A stretch of 64,000 nucleotides of DNA from Methanobrevibacter sp. (GTDB taxonomy: Archaea; Methanobacteriota; Methanobacteria; Methanobacteriales; Methanobacteriaceae): assembly GCA_017434525.1 (NCBI GenBank), contig JAFRFD010000048.1, forward strand, positions 1 to 64,000. Reading direction: 5' to 3'. Below the pieces are notes generated by a model. It ran no database searches. It was not told the DNA's origin and worked only from the letters and a program-made list of their open reading frames with translations. A program made the position numbers and the translations under genes. This document shows, piece after piece, positions 1 through 7,947 of this stretch. Within the stretch, counting starts at the first letter, position 1. Every line of letters starts with the position of its first letter.

Positions 1-134
1 TACGATTAAAAACCATCAAAAACAATGAAAAAATAAAAGTTCTCAGCACCCCAAAACGAAAACAAAAGCCGAACAGCCCTAAAAATAGACAAAATAAGAA
101 AAAATATTAAAAAACAAAATTATTGACATTCCCC

Positions 135-827
135 TTAAAAATCCAATAACTTTTCAATATCAAATAGTACTGTGTTAATAGCTAAATTGAATAGTCTTTT
201 TCCGTAGTCTTCATCCACATAGACGCCATTTTCTTCAACGTCCATTGCACCTTCTTCAATGTTTGGATCATCTCTGCGTGCCTGGGTAAATCCATATAGG
301 CCAACTTCTTCATATTCATTGACGTTTGCTTGGTTTTTCACTTCATCTTCGTTTAGGATTCCTAAAACCTTTGCCATTGAAAGTTCTCCGCTTCCTCCAT
401 GGGGACCTTCTGATGAGATTACCTGATTGTTGAATGTGATTGCTAGGTCAGTCTTGTCTTCAATGTCCCACAGTTCGGCCATCAATGGAATATTTCCTCC
501 GTGGGCATTTACGATCACGACCTTTTCGATATCCAGGAATTTTTTTGCAGAACTAAGCGTTTCGATAACATTTTCTTTTAGCACGTCTAGTGAAACGTGC
601 ACTCCATGGTCAATTGTATCCAATTCATATGCGGGAAATATTATTCCTAAAAATTTGGCTCCACTTAGAAGTGATGCCTGAAATGCGATGTGGGCTCCAA
701 TTTTTGCATCGGTATCGATTGGAAGTGCAGGACCGTGGTTTTCTAAATGTGATCCAAGTGCTATTATTCCAATTTTGTGAACTTGAGGGTCTTTTATGTT
801 TCCTGCTCTGTATCTCAATTCTGCCAT
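135..827 (-). CDS. arfB: FAPy formamide hydrolase ArfB (creatininase family)
   Basis: Creatininase-fold metal-dependent hydrolase of 230 aa. In methanogens this family (ArfB) removes the formyl group from the product of archaeal GTP cyclohydrolase III, an early step to riboflavin and the deazaflavin of F420. The family's metal-binding pattern is visible: E29/H31 in SHLENHGP, D38/D40 in PIDTD, NAHGGN at about 107-112, and H143/E148 in GPHGGSGELS. The length is normal for the family. It lies 9 bp downstream of the PUA gene on the same strand, so the two are probably co-transcribed. The ribosome site GGCGATG precedes the ATG. The link to riboflavin/F420 is family knowledge; nothing else in that pathway is adjacent. 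Confidence 0.85.
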   Translation of the reverse strand: MAELRYRAGNIKDPQVHKIGIIALGSHLENHGPALPIDTDAKIGAHIAFQASLLSGAKFLGIIFPAYELDTIDHGVHVSLDVLKENVIETLSSAKKFLDIEKVVIVNAHGGNIPLMAELWDIEDKTDLAITFNNQVISSEGPHGGSGELSMAKVLGILNEDEVKNQANVNEYEEVGLYGFTQARRDDPNIEEGAMDVEENGVYVDEDYGKRLFNLAINTVLFDIEKLLDF

Positions 828-836
828 GTCATCGCC

Positions 837-1319
837 TCATATCTCAAAGTTCCAGATGTCGTCGCCTACATAATGTTTGGTTGCAACTGCCTTTCCGGAA
901 TCGTTTGCAACCATTTCCTCACCGCTGATTAAACTTACTCCGATAGCCAGTGGTTTTGCGTGGGTTTCATCTATAATCAATACAATGTCTCCGGCTTCAA
1001 CGCCTTCTGATGCAGCTACAATTCCAGGACTCATGATGTCTGCACCATTGCTTACAAATCTGATGGCTCCCATATCCACTGTAACGGTTTTTGCTTCAAT
1101 CTGATTGGCAAGAGCTGCCTTTAGTGTTGGAAATGGTTTATCGTCAATTATTATGATATATGGTTCGCCATCCACTAAAATAAATGAATTAGGTTCCGCT
1201 TCAAGTATCTCAACATTCTTTTTGCCTTGAAGTAAGCTTCCATATTCGCCCAATTCTTCTTTTATCGCTTTAATTTTTTTCTTTTTTAAGAAATTTCTTT
1301 TTTTAACTTTTATAGCCAT
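837..1319 (-). CDS. PUA-domain RNA-binding protein (MCT-1/Ta1423 type)
   Basis: A 160-aa protein with a very basic N-terminus (IKVKKRNFLKKKKIKAIKEEL), a small alpha/beta pre-PUA domain to about residue 75, and a C-terminal PUA domain (about 77-158) starting at VTVDMGAIRFVSNGADIMSPGI. It matches the archaeal family related to eukaryotic MCT-1 and the eIF2D N-terminus, thought to bind rRNA or tRNA and act in translation or RNA modification. The precise role in archaea is unsettled. It is transcribed ahead of arfB. The long lysine run is typical of the family and is not an artefact. Confidence 0.8.
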   Translation of the reverse strand: MAIKVKKRNFLKKKKIKAIKEELGEYGSLLQGKKNVEILEAEPNSFILVDGEPYIIIIDDKPFPTLKAALANQIEAKTVTVDMGAIRFVSNGADIMSPGIVAASEGVEAGDIVLIIDETHAKPLAIGVSLISGEEMVANDSGKAVATKHYVGDDIWNFEI

Positions 1320-1372
1320 GCTTATCCCACAATATATTAATGAATAATATTTTGTATTCTCGATAAATAAAC

Positions 1373-1846
1373 CTATTTATTACTCCTTAGGAAAACATCT
1401 TCATAACTGATTTTATCGTTCAGCTTGGCTTTTCTCAAGGGCTTGTCCTGCCATGCGTACTTTGTTATCGTGCTTGCATTATTGTCAATCAAGGAGTTGA
1501 TGCATGAGTTAATCACAACAAGCTCCTTTTGGCTAAATGTTAAGATGGGAATGATTGTTGGATAATATTTATGGATTATCCTATTGTAATAGGGTTCCTT
1601 TCTCAAAAACAGTTGTTTTTTGGCTATCAATTCTTCCGTAATCTTTCTGAAGTGTTTCGGTTTTATGCCTCTTTTTGATTTGATGTAGGTTTCCTTTGTG
1701 AAGAATTCTCCGTAAATCTCATAATAATTGAAATCAATAAAGTACATCACGGTACAAAGCACTGTTTTGCCTAAATTTGGTTTTCCCGAACATCTGAATA
1801 ATATGTACATGATGAGGTCGATATATTTTTCTTCATTGATTTTCAT
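1373..1846 (-). CDS. Panacea/SocA-like (DUF4065) domain protein, solitary
   Basis: A single Panacea domain, the antitoxin/chaperone domain found in SocA and in many mobile toxin-antitoxin pairs. Family features seen: the opening KINEEKYIDLIMYILF, KPNLGKTVL followed by MYFIDFNYYEIYG, then KRGIKPKHF, and the tail LTFSQKELVVINSCI ending in ISYEDVFLR. The start is placed at the ATG encoding MKINEEKY. An upstream ATG at 1913-1915 would add 23 residues, but it lies inside a 20-bp motif repeated elsewhere between genes and the extra residues do not resemble the family. No recognisable toxin is adjacent: the PUA gene is downstream and Lsm diverges upstream. It may act on a distant partner, be an orphan antitoxin, or be a domesticated regulator. 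Confidence 0.75.
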   Translation of the reverse strand: MKINEEKYIDLIMYILFRCSGKPNLGKTVLCTVMYFIDFNYYEIYGEFFTKETYIKSKRGIKPKHFRKITEELIAKKQLFLRKEPYYNRIIHKYYPTIIPILTFSQKELVVINSCINSLIDNNASTITKYAWQDKPLRKAKLNDKISYEDVFLRSNK

Positions 1847-1907
1847 GTTTTTGCCTGGTGATGGTTGGTGATAGTAACTTTGTTTTAAGACAATATAAGC
1901 AAAGTCA

Positions 1908-1927
1908 GAGAGCATTTGATGAGTAAT
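1908..1927 (+). promoter_or_regulatory. 20-bp intergenic motif, copy A
   Basis: GAGAGCATTTGATGAGTAAT. It differs from the consensus GAGAGCATTTGAAAAGTAAT at two positions. It lies between the Panacea gene and lsm. On the minus strand it falls just downstream of a TATA-like ATTTAAAT, where an operator for the Panacea gene would be. Other copies are at 3937-3956, 43031-43050 and 55407-55426. Confidence 0.55.
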
Positions 1928-1993
1928 TTAAATAGTAGTTGCACTAATTATTTAGTATTGGGATTATTTTTTCATTATTTTGGCCTAAAATAA

Positions 1994-2010
1994 AGTAACA
2001 TTTATATAGT
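1994..2010 (+). promoter_or_regulatory. BRE/TATA promoter for lsm-rpl37e
   Basis: AGTAACATTTATATAGT has the purine/A-rich BRE followed by an archaeal TATA box (TTTATATA at 2001-2008). It predicts transcription starting near 2030 and a leader of about 100 nt before lsm. Confidence 0.5.
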
Positions 2011-2121
2011 AGGTTATTTATAATTAATAGTATTAGTTTTAATTAGGTTTTGTCTTATCTTAACTTGATTATATTATGGATTTAATAATTAAAATCTAAA
2101 ACTAAAATTTTGATAATATAA

Positions 2122-2361
<240 letters not shown>

Positions 2362-2420
2362 GTATTATTCAATACTTTTTCCAATTATATTCTTTAACGA
2401 TAAACTAAGGAGGTGTATCA

Positions 2421-2609
2421 ATGTCAAAGGGAACTCCATCAATGGGTAAAAAGAATAAAAAGACCCATATCAGATGCAGAAGATGTGGTAGAAACACTTA
2501 CCATATACGTAAAAAAGTTTGTGCTTCTTGTGGATTTGGTAAATCCAAAAAACTCAGAAGATACAGCTGGCAAAATAAAAAACCAACTACTAGACAAAGA
2601 TTAGTATAA
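2421..2609 (+). CDS. rpl37e: 50S ribosomal protein L37e
   Basis: A 62-aa basic zinc-ribbon ribosomal protein. Four cysteines form two CxxC knuckles (CRRC near 20-23 and CASC near 35-38) around NTYHIRKKV, and the lysine/arginine-rich tail ends [10 protein letters not shown]. The start ATG has a strong AAGGAGGTG ribosome site 5-6 nt upstream. It sits in an operon with lsm. An alternative reading frame starting at 2413 is only a shadow. Confidence 0.95.
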   Translation: MSKGTPSMGKKNKKTHIRCRRCGRNTYHIRKKVCASCGFGKSKKLRRYSWQNKKPTTRQRLV

Positions 2610-2624
2610 GTTGGTAAAACCCTT

Positions 2625-2660
2625 GAAGATTATTTAATAATCTTCTCTCAAACCTATTTT
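2625..2660 (+). terminator. Hairpin terminator after rpl37e
   Basis: A perfect 9-bp stem (GAAGATTAT / ATAATCTTC, 3-nt loop, 2625-2645) lies 15 bp after the L37e stop, with a short TATTTTTC tract following. It is probably the end of the lsm-rpl37e transcript. Confidence 0.5.
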
Positions 2661-2752
2661 TCAAGTTACTTTTCAGTTACGACAACTTTATAAACTTTTT
2701 TTAGATAAACTTATATAAAGATGGAATTATAATAAGTTTTAGGAGGTCTTAC

Positions 2753-3163
2753 ATGACTGATTTAAATGATATCGCTCAGGAAAATGATGTGGATTTAGAA
2801 AACTGTGTTGTTTTTGTAAGAGGCAAAGATGATATATTGGCTGTTGACATTTCTAATGCTGGAATCAGGCAAAGAAGTGATGATACAATGGGATTCACTT
2901 TTTCAATCGCTCCAAAGAAGGCATTGGCTCTGGAAGAATATTTCAACAGATTTGCAACCGGTGAAAAATTCTACTTTAACATTTCACAAACTGGTTATAG
3001 GCCTGTTTATTACAGGGGTTTGTCTCCAATGACAAAGGAAGTTAGCGTGGAGTATGAACCGAAATTTAACATTACTTTATTTGCTCAAAAAGCTATTGTG
3101 GAACCTGAAGACTCATATTTTGCACCAACATGTGCTTGCTGTGAGTTCTGCCACATTGATTAG
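2753..3163 (+). CDS. Uncharacterised protein, paralogue of the next gene
   Basis: A 136-aa soluble protein not assigned to a named family. Its core (about 48-110) aligns with the next gene product: APKKALALEEYF / FATGEKFYFNISQTG / VYYRGL matches APVFEIMDLENFF / LSSEKLTFDIGGTG / VSYRGL. This looks like a beta-rich domain built around an acidic, aromatic helix. The unusual C-terminus has a cysteine cluster (CACCEFCHID, four Cys and one His within the last ten residues) that could bind a metal; the paralogue lacks it. A good TATA (CTTATATAAAG near 2710) and an AGGAGG ribosome site show it starts its own transcript. Function unknown. Confidence 0.75.
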   Translation: MTDLNDIAQENDVDLENCVVFVRGKDDILAVDISNAGIRQRSDDTMGFTFSIAPKKALALEEYFNRFATGEKFYFNISQTGYRPVYYRGLSPMTKEVSVEYEPKFNITLFAQKAIVEPEDSYFAPTCACCEFCHID

Positions 3164-3168
3164 ATATT

Positions 3169-3549
3169 ATGTTGGATTTTTCAAACAAAATTATTATTAA
3201 AAAGATTAAAACAAATGAAAGCATAGAATTGGATCAAAGAAGTGTCCAAATTCGTGAAAATCAAAATGGATTGATGGCGGTAAGTTATGTTGCTCCTGTT
3301 TTTGAAATAATGGATTTGGAAAATTTCTTTGATGATGTGCTGTCTTCTGAAAAACTGACTTTTGATATTGGTGGCACTGGTGAGGCTAAGGTAAGTTACA
3401 GGGGACTGGTTGAAGGTAAAGGGAGGAATTTCCCTCAAAACCTGGACCATAAGATAATTCTCTTGCAGGAACCGACCTGTCTTGACGATAGGGAAAATGT
3501 TCAGATTACTGGATTTTCGAAATTCAAGCCAAGGGGCAAAATTTCTTAA
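3169..3549 (+). CDS. Uncharacterised protein, paralogue of the previous gene
   Basis: 126 aa, 5 bp after the previous stop, so translationally linked. It shares the core pattern of its neighbour (AP..., a DLENFF helix, SSEKLTFDIGGTGEAKVSYRGL) but has a different, basic C-terminus (GFSKFKPRGKIS) instead of the cysteine cluster. The divergent tails on a shared core suggest duplication followed by specialisation, perhaps as two subunits of a heteromer. Its end overlaps the convergent gene at 3546 by 4 bp. No known domain recognised. Confidence 0.7.
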   Translation: MLDFSNKIIIKKIKTNESIELDQRSVQIRENQNGLMAVSYVAPVFEIMDLENFFDDVLSSEKLTFDIGGTGEAKVSYRGLVEGKGRNFPQNLDHKIILLQEPTCLDDRENVQITGFSKFKPRGKIS

Positions 3550-3881
3550 ATCTCATCTTCCACTGCATCCCATAAATCAACTGCCCATCCTTGATTGGCG
3601 TCTATTACCATATCGAGGAGTCTTACTTTACCATCTCTGAATCTGAATAGTCTGTAGTCTTGCTGAGGTTTTTTAGCGCTTCCCTCTTTGTTGCAGTCAA
3701 GGTATATTCCTTCACTGTATTCAGCTTCAAAGTCTCCTGCCTGAACAAAATCACCAACAAGTGAATATCCGTTTCTTACACTTTTATCCAATTCTTCTAC
3801 GGTTTTTAACCATCCGCCTTGTGCTCTAAATTTTATGTCTGGATCGACTTTTGTTATTTCTTCTTTCCAATTTATTATCAT
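3546..3881 (-). CDS. Conserved hypothetical protein
   Basis: A 111-aa acidic soluble protein of no recognised family. It is rich in Trp, Asp and Glu (MIINWKEEITKVDPDIKF at the start and QGWAVDLWDAVEDEI at the end), with no signal peptide, membrane segment or cysteine motif. It is convergent with the paralogue pair (stop codons overlap) and divergent from rnc. Coding is supported by the normal codon pattern, a clear start and tight packing. The 20-bp motif copy B lies in its upstream region just after a TATA-like TTATAAATATT on its strand. Confidence 0.6.
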   Translation of the reverse strand: MIINWKEEITKVDPDIKFRAQGGWLKTVEELDKSVRNGYSLVGDFVQAGDFEAEYSEGIYLDCNKEGSAKKPQQDYRLFRFRDGKVRLLDMVIDANQGWAVDLWDAVEDEI

Positions 3882-3936
3882 AGTACCAAATCCTGTTTAA
3901 TTTTAGTTTGAATTTTCGTATTTAAAAGAAAAGAGA

Positions 3937-3956
3937 TAGAGCATTTGAAAAGTAAT
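3937..3956 (+). promoter_or_regulatory. 20-bp intergenic motif, copy B
   Basis: TAGAGCATTTGAAAAGTAAT, one mismatch from the consensus. It sits between the divergent hypothetical gene and rnc. It merges into ATTTATAA (3957-3964), so GAAAAGTAA may also serve as the BRE for rnc, while on the minus strand the motif lies between TATA and gene. Confidence 0.55.
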
Positions 3957-4037
3957 ATTTATAACTATTGTTATATAATAATTATATATAATCCAAAATT
4001 CATATTTATTACCATATAAAATAAGTTTGGGCTTAAT

Positions 4038-4709
4038 ATGAATTTATATGAAAAATTTGGCATTGACAGTGAAAATAAGTATTTGTACGATATTGCGTTT
4101 ACACACGGCTCTTACAGTACAAGATATGATTTGGACTATACTTATGAAAGACTGGAATTTCTTGGAGATTCCGTTTTAAGTTTAATAGTTTCTGAATATC
4201 TATACAAAAAGTATCCCCAATATGAGGAAGGAAAGTTAACTAAGCTAAGGGCCAATTACGTATGTCAGAATGCATTGATTTATTATTCCCATGAATTGAA
4301 TTTGCCGGATTATCTAAATATCGATACCGAAGAATCAAATTTGACTGAAAATGAGATATTGTCTGTTACTGCAGACATATTCGAATCATTTTTAGGGGCA
4401 ATATTCATAGACCAAGGCATTGATTTTGCAAAGGAATTCATAGCCAAATACATATTTGATTATATTGATGAAGAAAAGGTATTCTTTAGAGATTACAAAT
4501 CTGCAATAAAAGAATATGGTGATGCAGAAGAAGTGGAAATATCATATGAAATGATAAAAGAGTTCGGAGTTCCTCATGATAAAACATTTTTTATCTCCAT
4601 TTTAATTGATGGGGAAAAGATGGGTGTTGGAAAAGGAAAGAACAAAAAAGAAGCTGAACAGGCAGCCGCTAAAGAGGCTTTAGAAAAATTAAAAATTTCG
4701 GTGTTTTAA
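4038..4709 (+). CDS. rnc: Ribonuclease III
   Basis: A 223-aa double-strand-specific endoribonuclease. The RNase III signature ERLEFLGDSVL is at 37-47 (catalytic E40 and D44) and the second acidic pair is in DIFESFLG (D113, E116). A double-stranded RNA-binding domain follows from about 150 to the end (KKEAEQAAAKEALEKL). RNase III is uncommon in archaea but is seen in some methanogens, probably a transfer from bacteria. It would process structured or antisense RNA duplexes. Its stop directly abuts the metX start. Motif copy B lies about 80 bp upstream. Confidence 0.93.
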   Translation: MNLYEKFGIDSENKYLYDIAFTHGSYSTRYDLDYTYERLEFLGDSVLSLIVSEYLYKKYPQYEEGKLTKLRANYVCQNALIYYSHELNLPDYLNIDTEESNLTENEILSVTADIFESFLGAIFIDQGIDFAKEFIAKYIFDYIDEEKVFFRDYKSAIKEYGDAEEVEISYEMIKEFGVPHDKTFFISILIDGEKMGVGKGKNKKEAEQAAAKEALEKLKISVF

Positions 4710-6176
4710 ATGTATGAAGAATCTGTAGGCATTGTTGAGACAGAATATTTCAATATTGAAGAGCCAATTGAGTTGGATAGTGGTGAAATTCTCAATGATG
4801 TCACCGTTGCTTATGAAACTTATGGTGAGCTTAACAAGGAAAAGTCCAATGCTATTTTAATCTGTCACGCATTAACTGGTGATGCTCATGCTGCAGGATG
4901 GCACAAGGGAGATAAGAAGCCAGGATGGTGGGAAATTGTAATCGGACCTGGAAAAGCCATCGACAGTGAAAAATATTTCATTATATGTTCTAATGTACTT
5001 GGAGGTTGTAAAGGAACAACAGGTCCTAGTTCAATCAATCCAAAAACCGGCAAGGAATATGGCCTTGATTTTCCAGTGATTACCATTAAGGATATGGTTA
5101 ATGTTCAAAAGTTATTAGTTGATTCATTTGGAATCAGTCAGCTTGCGGCAATAATTGGGGGGTCAATGGGAGGAATGCAAGTTCTCCAATGGATGGTAAC
5201 ATATCCAAAAATGATGAAAAAGGCAATTCCAATAGCAACATCAGCTTTATCCTATCCTCAACAAATTGCTTTCAATGCAGTAGGTCGCCAAGCTATATTC
5301 TCAGACCCGAACTGGAATAACGGTAATTATTATGAAACAGGTAAAAAGCCTGAAAACGGACTGTCTCTAGCACGCATGATTGCTCACATTACTTATTTAA
5401 GCGATGAATCAATGGACATCAAGTTTGGGCGTGGCCTTCAGGATAAGGATGAAATAAGCTATGACTTTACAATTGATTTTCAGGTTGAAAGTTACTTAAG
5501 GCATCAAGGAAAAACTTTTGTAAAACGTTTTGATGCTAATAGTTATCTATACATTACAAAGGCCGTTGATTTATTTGACCTTTCAGTCAATAACTCTATA
5601 AGTGACGGATTTAAGGATGTCGAAGCCAAAGTGGAAGTTATTTCAGTTGATTCAGATTGGTTATATCCAACAGAACAGAATAAGGAGATTTTAACAGCAC
5701 TCAATGCAAATGATGTTGAGGTTTCCTACTCTGAAATCAAATCCAACTATGGTCATGACGCATTTTTACTTGAAAAGGGACAGCTCAATTTCATATTCTC
5801 AAAATTCCTATCAGACAATATTGTTGAGGACATAATGATGGAAGAAATTGCCACAATCAAAGAGGATGCAGATGTCAAGGAGGCAGCTGAACTAATGCTT
5901 GACAAGCATGTAACTCACATTCCGGTTGTCACTGATGATTTTAAACTGATTGGTATTGTAACTAGTTGGGATTTATCCAAATCCATTGCAACAAATTCAA
6001 ATCACCTAAAAGACATAATGACAACAACTGTCAAATATTGTCATGCAGGTGACAGCATTGAAGAAATAGCAAGAAAAATGCGTGATTTTGATATTTCCTG
6101 TCTTCCGGTTGTTGATGAAGACATGAAAGTACTTGGTTTGATTACAACAGACCAAATTAGTAATTTACTTAGTTAA
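4710..6176 (+). CDS. metX: Homoserine O-acetyltransferase with C-terminal CBS domains
   Basis: 488 aa. An alpha/beta hydrolase-fold MetX (about 1-370) transfers acetyl to homoserine for methionine synthesis. Seen: the oxyanion/substrate region [27 protein letters not shown], the nucleophile elbow GGSMGGMQ near 150, and the catalytic His in [10 protein letters not shown] near 350. A tandem pair of CBS domains (about 373-488) is fused at the end ([21 protein letters not shown] and [21 protein letters not shown]). This fusion is typical of methanogen MetX and suggests control by an adenosyl ligand such as SAM. It starts immediately after rnc; homoserine dehydrogenase is elsewhere in the window (14.65 kb). 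Confidence 0.93.
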   Translation: MYEESVGIVETEYFNIEEPIELDSGEILNDVTVAYETYGELNKEKSNAILICHALTGDAHAAGWHKGDKKPGWWEIVIGPGKAIDSEKYFIICSNVLGGCKGTTGPSSINPKTGKEYGLDFPVITIKDMVNVQKLLVDSFGISQLAAIIGGSMGGMQVLQWMVTYPKMMKKAIPIATSALSYPQQIAFNAVGRQAIFSDPNWNNGNYYETGKKPENGLSLARMIAHITYLSDESMDIKFGRGLQDKDEISYDFTIDFQVESYLRHQGKTFVKRFDANSYLYITKAVDLFDLSVNNSISDGFKDVEAKVEVISVDSDWLYPTEQNKEILTALNANDVEVSYSEIKSNYGHDAFLLEKGQLNFIFSKFLSDNIVEDIMMEEIATIKEDADVKEAAELMLDKHVTHIPVVTDDFKLIGIVTSWDLSKSIATNSNHLKDIMTTTVKYCHAGDSIEEIARKMRDFDISCLPVVDEDMKVLGLITTDQISNLLS

Positions 6177-6285
6177 ATTACTTTTCTTTTTTTTATTAAT
6201 TTTTGGAGCCGTTATTATTTCTAGAAAAGCTAAGTTTATTGATGGTGTTAAAAAGGGTATTCCAATTACATTTGGATATGTTCCG

Positions 6286-6909
6286 ATGGGAATAGGTTAT
6301 GCTGCAATTGCAATAAAAGCAGGTTTTACTCCGTTACAAACTATCTCAATGTCTTTTCTGGTATATGCCGGTGCGGGTCAAATTATTGCAGCATCAATGG
6401 CTTTAACAAGCGCAACTGCAATAGCTATCATATTAACAAATTTTGTTGTAAACTTAAGATATTTCGTAATGTCAACATGTGTCCTAAATCAGGTTGAAGA
6501 GTCTAATTTAGGATTGAATGTCCTGGCGGCACATGTTACTGTAGATGAGTCATTTGCAATGTTTTCATTATCTGAAGATTCATCAATATGGATATATCTT
6601 GGAATTGCAATCACTGCATGGTTAAGCTGGTGTTTGGGAGCGGCAATTGGTGTGGGTTTGCTGGATCTTCTTCCGGTAATTGTTACAAATAGTTTTAATA
6701 TTTCACTATATGCATTGTTTGTAGCTATTTTAACTCCTGCCATTAAGGAATCAAAACAGATTGCACTTTTGGTATTGGTAACTGCAGTTTTAAACATAGT
6801 ATTATCCCAATTTTTAGGAAACTGGTCTTTGATTGTCTCAACATTGGTGGGAGCGGCAATTGGAATGTATATCGTTGATGATGAATATTTACTTTCAGGT
6901 GATGCCTAA
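6286..6909 (+). CDS. azlC: AzlC family branched-chain amino acid exporter, large subunit
   Basis: A polytopic membrane protein (about 5-6 hydrophobic segments) of the AzlC family, which with AzlD exports branched-chain amino acids or analogues. Family hallmarks are GYVPMGIGYAAIAIKAGF and FLVYAGAGQIIAASM. The ATG at 6286 falls inside the conserved first motif. The frame stays open upstream and encodes family-like sequence (SRKAKFIDGVKKGIPITFGY) back to about 6214, with no ATG, GTG or TTG. A GGAG ribosome site at 6205-6208 is followed by GTT ATT ATT, so the real start may be an AUU codon near 6214. The stop overlaps the azlD ATG by 1 base. Confidence 0.85.
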   Translation: MGIGYAAIAIKAGFTPLQTISMSFLVYAGAGQIIAASMALTSATAIAIILTNFVVNLRYFVMSTCVLNQVEESNLGLNVLAAHVTVDESFAMFSLSEDSSIWIYLGIAITAWLSWCLGAAIGVGLLDLLPVIVTNSFNISLYALFVAILTPAIKESKQIALLVLVTAVLNIVLSQFLGNWSLIVSTLVGAAIGMYIVDDEYLLSGDA

Positions 6910-7223
6910 TGGATTATATAAGCTTGGTGATTTTAGGTTGTGCAATTGTAACGTTCATTCCAAGGTTGATACCTGCATTATTCATTGATAAAATTGATTT
7001 TCCACCTAAAGTTGAGAAATTTCTGAATCTGATTCCATATACGGCTCTTGCAGCATTGATATGTCCGGGAGTGTTGACCGTTGACAATCAGTTATGGTAT
7101 ATAGGTTTGATTGGTGCGGTTGTGGCGGCTGGTCTTGCCTGGAAAAAGGTTCCTCTTGGAGCTATTGTAATATTGACTGTTGTTGTTTTGATTACAGTTT
7201 ATTCCATTGTTCCTTTCTTTTAA
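6909..7223 (+). CDS. azlD: AzlD family branched-chain amino acid exporter, small subunit
   Basis: A 104-aa membrane protein with about four hydrophobic helices, the small partner of AzlC. Family features are AIVTFIPRLIPALF near the N-terminus and FLNLIPYTALAALICPGVL in the middle. The TAATG overlap with azlC implies translational coupling and equal amounts of the two subunits. The transcript probably ends in the T-rich stretch just after the stop. Confidence 0.88.
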   Translation: MDYISLVILGCAIVTFIPRLIPALFIDKIDFPPKVEKFLNLIPYTALAALICPGVLTVDNQLWYIGLIGAVVAAGLAWKKVPLGAIVILTVVVLITVYSIVPFF

Positions 7224-7262
7224 TTATATAAAAATAGTATTTTTTATTTTAAATGGATTTTT

Positions 7263-7382
7263 AGTCCCAAGCAGCGTTATAGAGGAAAATGGGTTGCATA
7301 ATATGGGTTCTTATTAAATATGATTTTTTTCTGCTTGGAACTATTTTGTAACATTAAAAAATGTGTTAATGAAATGTTACAT
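7263..7382 (-). ncRNA. Candidate structured RNA, 79-nt domain closed by a 12-bp stem
   Basis: The 478-bp gap between azlD and the XRE gene holds a long inverted repeat: AGTCCCAAGCAG (7263-7274) pairs with CTGCTTGGAACT (7331-7342). On the plus strand there is one C-A mismatch; on the minus strand it becomes a G-U pair, giving an unbroken 12-bp stem. A second pair (GTAACAT 7348-7354 / ATGTTAC 7374-7380) lies 5' on the minus strand. A minus-strand TATA (ATTTATATATTA, about 7401-7412) would start transcription near 7380. No C/D-box signature or convincing ORF seen. A 20-codon plus-strand ORF at about 7289 is probably chance. Confidence 0.4.
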
Positions 7383-7590
7383 ATGTTAAAGATGGTTTAC
7401 CTAATATATAAATATTTCGTTTTTTATTTTTTCATTAAACTATAAATAATATCTATCTAAATATTGTTTAAAAAATAATTATAATTCAAAATTATTAAAA
7501 AAAATATTTTTATTAGTTTTATATAAAATAAAGTTATTTAATTTTGTTTTAATTGATTTAATTTGATAAAACTAATTTTATATTAAATAG

Positions 7591-7606
7591 TAAAGTTTAT
7601 ATACTA
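7591..7606 (+). promoter_or_regulatory. BRE/TATA promoter of the XRE-DUF4013 cassette
   Basis: TAAAGTTTATATACTA is a strong archaeal BRE/TATA (TTTATATA near 7596-7603), predicting a start near 7625. An inverted repeat AAGTAATTA (7626-7634) / TAATTACTT (7645-7653) lies at the predicted start, followed by the palindrome AAGTACTT at 7656-7663. These are plausible operator sites for the regulator encoded next. Confidence 0.5.
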
Positions 7607-7701
7607 TGTAATATAACATTAACATAAGTAATTAGTTTTTAACATAATTACTTAAAGTACTTAAATACTTTTTGCAAAAATTAATTAAGTTGTGGGATAT
7701 T

Positions 7702-7938
7702 ATGAAAACCATGATTAAATATTTAAGACAGGAGCTCAAAATGAGCCAAAAAGAACTGGGGGATAAAGTTGGTGTAACCCGCCAAACCATTAATGCGTTG
7801 GAAAACGGTAGGTATAATCCATCTTTATTTTTAGCTTATGAAATAACCCAGGTTTTCAATAAAAAATTATTCAAAGGAGATCGAGAACAATACTTTGTTA
7901 TGGAAGATATTTTTATTTTCGATGATGATTATTATTAG
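7702..7938 (+). CDS. XRE-family helix-turn-helix regulator
   Basis: A 78-aa DNA-binding protein of the short Cro/XRE (YozG-like) type: IKYLRQELKMSQKELGDKV is helix 1-2 and GVTRQTINALENGRYNPSLFLAYEIT is the recognition helix and beyond. The C-terminus is acidic and aromatic (FIFDDDYY). The ATG at 7702 follows GTGGGAT; a TTG 30 bp upstream is less likely. It is the first gene of a cassette with two DUF4013 membrane proteins and a secreted protein, all within about 2.5 kb and on one strand. Inverted repeats around the promoter suggest it represses its own operon. Confidence 0.88.
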   Translation: MKTMIKYLRQELKMSQKELGDKVGVTRQTINALENGRYNPSLFLAYEITQVFNKKLFKGDREQYFVMEDIFIFDDDYY

Positions 7939-7947
7939 GTGATACAA

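Noticed and set aside
1847-1915. N-terminal extension of the Panacea gene to the ATG at 1913-1915
   Set aside because: The ATG is part of the repeated 20-bp motif, and the extra 23 residues do not match the domain family.
2413-2604. An alternative plus-strand frame starting at 2413
   Set aside because: Overlaps L37e in another frame; the L37e zinc motifs and ribosome site identify the true gene.
7289-7351. A 20-codon ORF (MGCIIWVLIKYDFFLLGTIL) with a weak GAGGA upstream
   Set aside because: Very short, and it overlaps the stem of the candidate minus-strand RNA; no further support.
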